This document shows, piece after piece, positions 41,004-46,348 of a stretch of 46,348 nt of DNA (positions are counted from its first letter, which is position 1; each line of letters opens with the position of its first letter). The stretch spans positions 1-46,348 of the forward strand of contig NZ_NSKC01000013.1 in NCBI RefSeq assembly GCF_002286985.1. The letters are read 5' to 3'. The notes under the pieces were generated by a model. That model did not search any database and was not told the DNA's origin. It saw nothing but the letters and a program-made list of their open reading frames with translations. The DNA comes from Halorubrum salipaludis (GTDB taxonomy: Archaea; Halobacteriota; Halobacteria; Halobacteriales; Haloferacaceae). Both the position numbers and the translations under genes were made by a program.

Positions 41004-42239
41004 GTGACCAGCTTGGTATCGCTACAGGGGCTGTTAGCCATATTCTTGTGGGCAGCACTGCTCGTCTACGGTCTCTCGTCGCTGTGGTGGGTCGTTGAGG
41101 TGACTGTGCTTTCACGTGGATGGGAGCAAAATAGTGAGAACGTTTGGGGACTTGATGACATCCAAGTTCGCGTACTGACGATTGATGCTGGGCCTGTTGT
41201 CCAACAGACCGTCAACGCACTCCCCGACGATATCGCAGATGTACGTGTTATCGCCGAAGCAGACATCAATATCGACGGTGCTCAAGTCCATGTTGTTCCC
41301 GATGAATTTGATTGTAACGCGACTAACAAAGGTCGGGCCGTCGAATGGGCACGAAGGAACGTCGATGCTGATAAGGAATATCTCCTCTATCTAGACGAAG
41401 ATACGCTCGTTACGGGGCTCACTGGTCTTCCGGATGCTGATTTCATTCAGTTCACAGAGAAGCCAATCTACACTGGTTCACGACTCACGTATCTCTGTGA
41501 AGTGTTTCGTACGGGGTATCAATTTGAACAGCTCGGATTTCATCGCCTCTCGTATCCGCTATACGCGTGGGGTGGAGGCTTCGCAATCCGCCGTGAGATT
41601 GAACAAGACGTCGGCTGGGATGTAGCCACGATCACCGAAGACACGAATCTGATCTGGCGGGCAGCAAAAAACCGCGATCTGACCTACCAATTAGTCGATG
41701 CTCGATTTCGGAATCAGGCTCCGCCATCGCTTAAGTCGATGATCAAACAACGGCGGCGGTGGATGTCCGGCACAGTCGGTGACGATTACTTACTTCCACC
41801 ACTATACCGGCCACTATATTTCACTCGGGTCATTGCGTGGGCGTTCTCACCCTTTGTGCCGTTGTTGGCTATCGCATCGTACCTGTTACCCGGGACAGCC
41901 CCTGGGCTCGGTCTGTATTCGCTGCTCTCTACAGCTCTTTTGGGGATCCTGTTCGTGTATATGTTGTTTGGCGTGGTTGCCTATCGGAAGCATCCGATTC
42001 TGTGGCCAGTATTCCTGATTCTCACACCGTTGGCAGTTGTCCTCCACTCAGTCGGAGCACTCTGGGGTGTCGTTAGCCCAGTCGAGAATTTCGAAGTAAC
42101 CGAAAAGGTCACTACTGACGTTATTGAGCAAGCTAACGACCTTGATCAGGGGACACTCGCCGAGCATGAGGGAACTGACCGACTTCTCCGCGAGTCCGAT
42201 GATGAATTCGAAAAGGGGATTTTTACTGACGATGATTAA
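41004..42239 (+). CDS. Processive family-2 glycosyltransferase, membrane-bound
   Basis: This 411-aa protein has an N-terminal membrane helix (LLAIFLWAALLVYGLSSLWW) and a GT-A domain with TIDAGPVV, CNATNKGRAVEWARR and YLLYLDEDT (DxD). ATITEDTNLIWR supplies the TED and KSMIKQRRRWMSGT the QxxRW. Three or four C-terminal membrane helices follow. This is the arrangement of processive enzymes (cellulose/hyaluronan synthase, egghead-like), which polymerise a sugar and export it. It starts at GTG 41004, since ATG at 41002 is out of frame. It lies between the right end of the IS at 40548 and an IS-like right end at 42361, so it may have been cargo. Substrate unknown. Confidence 0.88.
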   Translation: MTSLVSLQGLLAIFLWAALLVYGLSSLWWVVEVTVLSRGWEQNSENVWGLDDIQVRVLTIDAGPVVQQTVNALPDDIADVRVIAEADINIDGAQVHVVPDEFDCNATNKGRAVEWARRNVDADKEYLLYLDEDTLVTGLTGLPDADFIQFTEKPIYTGSRLTYLCEVFRTGYQFEQLGFHRLSYPLYAWGGGFAIRREIEQDVGWDVATITEDTNLIWRAAKNRDLTYQLVDARFRNQAPPSLKSMIKQRRRWMSGTVGDDYLLPPLYRPLYFTRVIAWAFSPFVPLLAIASYLLPGTAPGLGLYSLLSTALLGILFVYMLFGVVAYRKHPILWPVFLILTPLAVVLHSVGALWGVVSPVENFEVTEKVTTDVIEQANDLDQGTLAEHEGTDRLLRESDDEFEKGIFTDDD

Positions 42240-42344
42240 TTGGGACACACATATTCCACCTACGGTGTGAAGGTTTTCTAACAATAATAGCGCTCGAAGG
42301 AGTAGGAGCATCTGTATCTCGTACGCCGACCCTATCAGATCTGA

Positions 42345-42361
42345 AGAATCTCAATAGAGCC
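42345..42361. mobile_element. Degenerate solo right end of the same IS5-like family
   Basis: AGAATCTCAATAGAGCC ends at 42361 and matches the right ends AGAATTTCAACAGAGCC and GGATTTCAACAGAGCC with a few changes. The flanking AGTTGTAG is not found at a matching left end; the closest left-end-like sequence is GGCTATGCTGAATA near 40870. It lies 46 bp before the Mrr-type gene. Confidence 0.5.
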
Positions 42362-42407
42362 AGTTGTAGCCAATTATTTGCTTCCCACTAATGATTTCCA
42401 CTCAACC

Positions 42408-43736
42408 ATGACCGGAATCGTGATCCTCCCCGCTGGTCGCGACGACGCGTTTGAGGACTACAAACAGTTCATCCGAGATGGGCACCCAATTGAGGATATT
42501 GAGTCCTACCTCAATGACGAAGACCTCGAACTGTTTCGGAAGACATCTGACGACGATCTCGTCCACGTCTGGGGGACCTCAGTAGACGGGACGTGGCGGA
42601 ATGTCGAGCGTAACGACATCGCACTCGTCTACCACGATGGCGCGTTCGTCGCGAGAGGTCAAGTCCTCCAACTCCGACACGACCCCGACCTTGCGGAGTA
42701 TCTCTGGAAAGAGAACGTTGAACACGGTCGTTGGAACAAAGAAAGCCCCTGGGAGTACATGACTTTCCTCACCGATGTTGAGGAAGTCGACGTCGACATT
42801 GAGGAATTCAACGAGCTTGTTGGCTATGACGAGACCTATCGCCCGCAGGGATTCACCCGGGTCGCTGACAAGCGCCTCAACCAACTCTCTGGCGAGGAAT
42901 CAGTCGAGACCGCCATTGCCGACCTGACCAATGCCGGCGAACGTGTTCACCCGGTCGACGACGAAGACGACGAACCAGCTCCCGACCTCGCCGACCAACT
43001 CCGGGCGGCCAGCACGGACGGGAACGCCCACGAGGAGTTCGAGAAACTCGTTGCGAAGGCCTTCTCTCGGCTGGGCTGTGCCGCGGACTGGATCGAGGGA
43101 GGGGGTGACACCGACGTGGAGATCCGATCCCCCGAACACGTCGTTGTCGAAGTGAAGGCCCGAGGGAACGGGCGAGTCAACTCTCTAGAGGTCACCAACG
43201 TGGACAAACACCGACGCCAGCGTGGAGCCGATCACGCCATCGTGGTCGCCCCAGGCTTCGCCCCGAAAGTGATCGATAACGCCGAGACGACCGAGCTAAC
43301 GACCATCGCCGTTGACGACCTCGTCGAACTCCTCAATCGCCGGGACGAGTATGCCGTCCCACCCGAGGAGATACTGGCCCTCTTGACACGCTCAGGAGCC
43401 TTCCAGGACGACAGGCTCGACCTCCTCGATGAGTACATCCAGGACCGTATCGATGCTGGAGAGACCCTGCTTGCGATCATCCGAGCTCTCGAGCGTGCCG
43501 ACGGAGCCGTAGAGACAGCGGAGGACGTCCGGTGGATCGTCGTGGGCATGGAGGACTCGAACGATATCCCAACCACCGAAGAGGTTCGATCCGCCCTCCA
43601 ACTTCTTGCGCATCCCAGCGTAGGTGCCGTCGAGCAGGATGAAGAAGGGTATCGGGTGACGACTGACTACGAGAACGGGATCCAATTGGTTCGATCCCTC
43701 GGAGATATTGTTCAACCACCGGGAGGAGAGGAGTAG
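42408..43736 (+). CDS. Mrr-type restriction endonuclease with N-terminal EVE-like domain
   Basis: This 442-aa protein has an N-terminal region (1-170) that starts MTGIVILPAGRDDAFEDYKQ and includes VWGTSVDGTWRNVERNDIAL VYHDGAFVARGQV, like the EVE/PUA-type domains that read modified bases. The nuclease core has HEEFEKLVAKAFSRLGCAAD, GGGDTDVEI and HVVVEVKARGNGRV (D...ExK), followed by the DHAIVVAPGFAPK strand. A helical C-terminus (winged-helix-like, VRSALQLLAHPSVGAVEQDE) follows. ATG 42408 preserves the domain start. Modification-dependent cleavage is plausible from the N-terminal domain. It sits 4 kb from the methylase island. Confidence 0.85.
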   Translation: MTGIVILPAGRDDAFEDYKQFIRDGHPIEDIESYLNDEDLELFRKTSDDDLVHVWGTSVDGTWRNVERNDIALVYHDGAFVARGQVLQLRHDPDLAEYLWKENVEHGRWNKESPWEYMTFLTDVEEVDVDIEEFNELVGYDETYRPQGFTRVADKRLNQLSGEESVETAIADLTNAGERVHPVDDEDDEPAPDLADQLRAASTDGNAHEEFEKLVAKAFSRLGCAADWIEGGGDTDVEIRSPEHVVVEVKARGNGRVNSLEVTNVDKHRRQRGADHAIVVAPGFAPKVIDNAETTELTTIAVDDLVELLNRRDEYAVPPEEILALLTRSGAFQDDRLDLLDEYIQDRIDAGETLLAIIRALERADGAVETAEDVRWIVVGMEDSNDIPTTEEVRSALQLLAHPSVGAVEQDEEGYRVTTDYENGIQLVRSLGDIVQPPGGEE

Positions 43737-43780
43737 ATCACCGGCCTCCGCGACGGCACCTCGCTTGTCTCTGTCCTCAC

Positions 43781-44309
43781 CCTCCGGCGCTTCGAGTGTT
43801 TCGAGCTGTACGCCGACAGCGATCGACGCTGAAATCCCAGCCGATCTCACACACACCACGTCTTCAAGTGTCTCCGATGACCAAACAGCCGTTCTAATTG
43901 TCGACCTTACACACCACCCGTTCAAGTGTTCAACTATAACCACCGACGCGATTGCGTACAATCTGCTGTCGGTCCTGTCGAGGCCAGTTCGTCGTCAGGA
44001 CAGTGCGTCGAACAAACGAGACACCAGTCGGGACCACCCACACTCCACTATTTCAAGTGTTCAAGTAGACAGTGACGAGTGCTACGTACGATTTCAGCTG
44101 ATCGAGTCTCTATTACGTCTTCTCTTATTCTACTACACTCACAAAAAATGGTTTGCGGGTATGGTACGCAGACATTTGTGATAAATGTTAGCGTCGTACA
44201 GGGTCTCGAATATCCATCCGAAACTGACCCCCTACTCGTTCCACCTGGAACACTCGAAACGGTGGAGTGTCTGTGTAGGTCAGTCGAAACAGTTGAAGCC
44301 CCGGTTTTA
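43781..44309. other. Probable replication origin with ORB-like repeats beside orc1/cdc6
   Basis: Direct sites are present at 43852-43874 (CACACCACGTCTTCAAGTGT), 43910-43933 (CACACCACCCGTTCAAGTGT) and 44041-44064 (CACTCCACTATTTCAAGTGT), with a weaker one at 43781-43804. An inverted copy lies at 44249-44272 (reverse complement CACTCCACCGTTTCGAGTGT). Between them is an AT-rich stretch (44101-44190, with ACAAAAAATGG), a candidate unwinding element. Inverted initiator boxes around an AT-rich stretch just upstream of orc1/cdc6 is the standard haloarchaeal origin layout. Confidence 0.75.
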
Positions 44310-44334
44310 TATGGTATCTGTGTATGGAACCGAT

Positions 44335-45585
44335 ATGGACAATCTCGGTCACCTCACGCCCGAGGATGAAATCTTCCTCGATGAAGACGTGCTCCGGGAC
44401 GATTACGATCCGTCCCGCATCCTCGAACGCGATGAGGTGTTGAATCGCTACCTCCAGATGTTCTCCGAAGTGATTCGTGGAAAGCGACCGCGTAACGTGT
44501 TCGTCTACGGACCGACCGGTGTCGGCAAGACTGTTGGCACCCATCTCGTGCTCGATCGTGTTCGCGAGGACGCCGATGGCGTCGACGATGTCGACGTGAC
44601 GGCCGTCCAAATGGAATGTCGTGACCTCAATACGAGCTATCAGGTCGCTGTGAATCTCGTGAACGTCCTCCGGGAGTCGACGCCTCGATCGAGTATCTCG
44701 ACGACAGGCTACCCCGAGGGGGACGTGTACGACATGCTGTTCGACGAGTTACGCAAAGCCGATACCACGCACGTTCTGATCGCACTAGACGAAATTGACA
44801 ATATCGGTACGAGTGATAACGTCCTGTACAAGCTCGGGCGGTGTAACAATCGTAATTCTGCGAAATTTGTCGATCCCGACGATACGAAAGTCGGACTCAT
44901 CGGAATCACGAACGACTCGACGTTCCGCGACTCGCTGGATCCACGAGTCAAATCGACGCTCTGTGAACACGAGATTCATTTCCCACCGTATGATGCGAAC
45001 GAACTGCGAACGATCCTCAAAGATCGTGCCGCCGACGCGTTTCATGATGGTGTGCTGACTGACGATGTGGTTCCGATAACGGCCGCGTTCGCCGCGAAGC
45101 GCTCTGGATATGCCCGGACAGCACTCGATCTGTTGTATACGGCCGGCGACCTGGCGCGCACCAGCGACGACGATATCGTTACTGAACAGCACGTCCGGCA
45201 GGCCGAAGAGGAGATCCAGCAGGGCGCGATTGTGAGCGAAATTGCATCATTATCGCCTCAAGGCAAACTCGTTGCGTACACCCTGCTTGCACTCGATAAT
45301 GAAGGCGAACTACCAGCGAAGATGGACGCCTTCTACGCGTGGTACGAGCACGCTGCACGGCTCGCAGAGACTGATACGGTCACCGCACGGACGGTCCGCG
45401 ATCTATTGAATGACCTCGTGATCAACGGCGTCGCGAAGATGGAAGAGATCAACCGCGGCCAGCGCGGTGGTCGCCACTACCGCTACTCGCTCGCAGCACG
45501 CCCTGAAATGATCGTTGACGGTCTCACCGAGGATGATACAATAACCGAATTGGATGAACAGCGCGGTGGCACGCTTTTCGGGTGA
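44335..45585 (+). CDS. Orc1/Cdc6 replication initiator
   Basis: This 416-aa protein has Walker A VFVYGPTGVGKT near 56-67, the VTAVQMECRDLNTSYQ segment, Walker B THVLIALDEIDNI, sensor VGLIGITNDSTF and the Arg-rich KRSGYARTALDLLYTAGDLA. A C-terminal winged helix (LLNDLVINGVAKMEEINRGQ RGGRHYRYSL) binds the origin. The ATG at 44335 lies 26-27 nt after a TTTTATATGG TATA box at 44305-44314, so I use it rather than the upstream in-frame ATG at 44311 or the longer frame to 44185. It is a non-chromosomal paralogue and most likely drives the origin just upstream. Confidence 0.93.
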   Translation: MDNLGHLTPEDEIFLDEDVLRDDYDPSRILERDEVLNRYLQMFSEVIRGKRPRNVFVYGPTGVGKTVGTHLVLDRVREDADGVDDVDVTAVQMECRDLNTSYQVAVNLVNVLRESTPRSSISTTGYPEGDVYDMLFDELRKADTTHVLIALDEIDNIGTSDNVLYKLGRCNNRNSAKFVDPDDTKVGLIGITNDSTFRDSLDPRVKSTLCEHEIHFPPYDANELRTILKDRAADAFHDGVLTDDVVPITAAFAAKRSGYARTALDLLYTAGDLARTSDDDIVTEQHVRQAEEEIQQGAIVSEIASLSPQGKLVAYTLLALDNEGELPAKMDAFYAWYEHAARLAETDTVTARTVRDLLNDLVINGVAKMEEINRGQRGGRHYRYSLAARPEMIVDGLTEDDTITELDEQRGGTLFG

Positions 45586-45635
45586 GACGAGTCAAGGCTG
45601 TCATGACCAGGTTTTGACTCCTGACTCAATCGATG

Positions 45636-45681
45636 AATTAACCAACAAACTGGCGCTGCTGCTGCTGTCTGTTGGTTAATT
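45636..45681. repeat. 12-bp perfect inverted repeat after orc1/cdc6
   Basis: AATTAACCAACA (45636-45647) and TGTTGGTTAATT (45670-45681) are separated by 22 nt that include GCTGCTGCTGCTG. It lies between orc1/cdc6 and the next gene. It could be a terminator, an operator for the 45741 gene or a further replication-related site. Confidence 0.6.
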
Positions 45682-45740
45682 ACTGTGAGCTCCATCACGT
45701 ACGCCCGTATGCTTTTGTCTCGCAGTACTGAATCGCCAGT

Positions 45741-46348
45741 ATGTCGTTTCGAGTGACGTGGGACAATCTCCTCGACAACGTGGAGGAACTTCCAGCAGAC
45801 GCTACACTCCTCACTCCGCTCTCTCAGAAGCCGTTTCAGATCACCGACGTCCAGCAACACCGAGTGCTGATCGAGTATCAGGCCGACAGTGAGACCGTCC
45901 CGCTCCAGCGAGAGCAGTTCGAGACGCTGTTTGAGCGCGTTGACGATGCGACTGGGTCGTTCGATCTCGACCGCCTCCCACCCGGAGCTGAACCGTATGC
46001 CACCGTGATGAGTCTACATCCGCGATTCACGATCGACGACCGGGACGGCACGCTCTCCGAAAGCGAGACGCCAACACCGTCGCTGCTCGTCGATGCGCAC
46101 ACAATCGAACACGACAATGGCCCACGAGAAGAGCCCGATATCCCTGTGTACGCAGACGCCCTCCTGTTGATCGACGCGCTCGAGCAGCACGATGTGACGT
46201 CACTCACCGAACTAGACGTGCCGACACTCGTGAACCTCTACACATTGCTTTCCGACGTCCAGCGCAACGCCAACGATCTTCGGCAAGAGGTCCGTGGCGT
46301 CTTGCTTGATCGTCTCCATCACGACCAACCTGTGAGTGGTCAATACGG
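45741..46348 (+). CDS. Conserved protein beside orc1/cdc6, truncated by window end
   Basis: 202 codons are visible, starting MSFRVTWDNLLDNVEELPAD ATLLTPLSQKPFQI and continuing QHRVLIEYQADSETVPLQRE QFETLFERV, LDRLPPGAEPYATVMSLHP, IPVYADALLLIDALEQHDVT and DVQRNANDLRQEVRGVLLDR. The N-terminal 80 residues look beta-rich. Proteins of this general form occur next to orc1/cdc6 on haloarchaeal replicons, suggesting a role in replication or its control. I do not recognise the family with certainty. The C-terminus is outside the window. Confidence 0.65.
   Translation, partial: MSFRVTWDNLLDNVEELPADATLLTPLSQKPFQITDVQQHRVLIEYQADSETVPLQREQFETLFERVDDATGSFDLDRLPPGAEPYATVMSLHPRFTIDDRDGTLSESETPTPSLLVDAHTIEHDNGPREEPDIPVYADALLLIDALEQHDVTSLTELDVPTLVNLYTLLSDVQRNANDLRQEVRGVLLDRLHHDQPVSGQY

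Noticed and set aside
1-46348. tRNA, rRNA and CRISPR arrays
   Set aside because: No cloverleaf with T-loop and anticodon, no rRNA-like sequence and no regularly spaced repeat array was found by reading.

Overview
The window is haloarchaeal (class Halobacteria). The proteins are strongly acidic, many genes have a TATA-like box about 25-30 nt before the start codon (leaderless transcripts), stop/start overlaps such as ATGA and ATGACTGA are common, and many families are known mainly from haloarchaea (HVO_A0114-type antitoxin, PhiH1-type repressor, DUF7344, DUF1102, cargo IS5 elements). Two replication-type modules (a putative RepH-like protein near parA, and an Orc1/Cdc6 gene beside repeat-rich non-coding DNA), recombinases, defence genes and IS remnants point to a megaplasmid or an accessory region of a secondary chromosome.

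Layout. 1-2.3 kb: zinc-ribbon miniproteins and a TumE/HVO_A0114-type toxin-antitoxin pair with a visible operator/TATA arrangement. 2.3-6.4 kb: a 1351-aa STAND-type ATPase. 6.5-9.4 kb: small regulators, then a ParA operon with repeated 17-bp sites. 9.6-13.2 kb: hypothetical genes, a tyrosine recombinase operon and an AbrB protein. 13.2-16.2 kb: a large winged-helix protein, possibly the plasmid replication protein, behind inverted repeats. 16.2-19.3 kb: a PhiH1-type repressor divergent from an operon (47-aa protein, PD-(D/E)XK nuclease, DEDD exonuclease, fourth gene). The fourth gene is split by a 960-bp transposon that carries a DUF2321/TIGR02391 gene in place of a transposase and has an exact 8-bp target duplication. 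19.4-22.6 kb: a winged-helix regulator, a serine recombinase and a PAS histidine kinase.

22.8-29.1 kb: a surface-structure cluster with an S26B signal peptidase, DUF1102/TasA-like exported proteins, a DUF7344 regulator with membrane tail, a Gly-rich anchored protein and a rhomboid protease. 29.5-38.6 kb: a probable defence island. Two genes run leftward (a DsbA-fold protein with both active-site cysteines replaced, and a protein of unknown function). Divergent from them is a DUF499-type ATPase, a PglZ protein, a DUF1156 DNA methyltransferase and a small protein, resembling a reduced BREX/Pgl or Hma-like system. Behind it lies the end of a decayed PglX/type IIG-like methylase, split by a 1651-bp cargo transposon.

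41-46.3 kb: a processive GT2 glycosyltransferase, an Mrr-type restriction endonuclease, a probable replication origin with repeated ORB-like sites around an AT-rich stretch, orc1/cdc6 and a truncated conserved gene. The most novel signals are the family of cargo-carrying IS5-like elements with provable target duplications, the compact ATPase-PglZ-DUF1156 island with its divergent partner genes, and the nuclease operon under a phage-type repressor.
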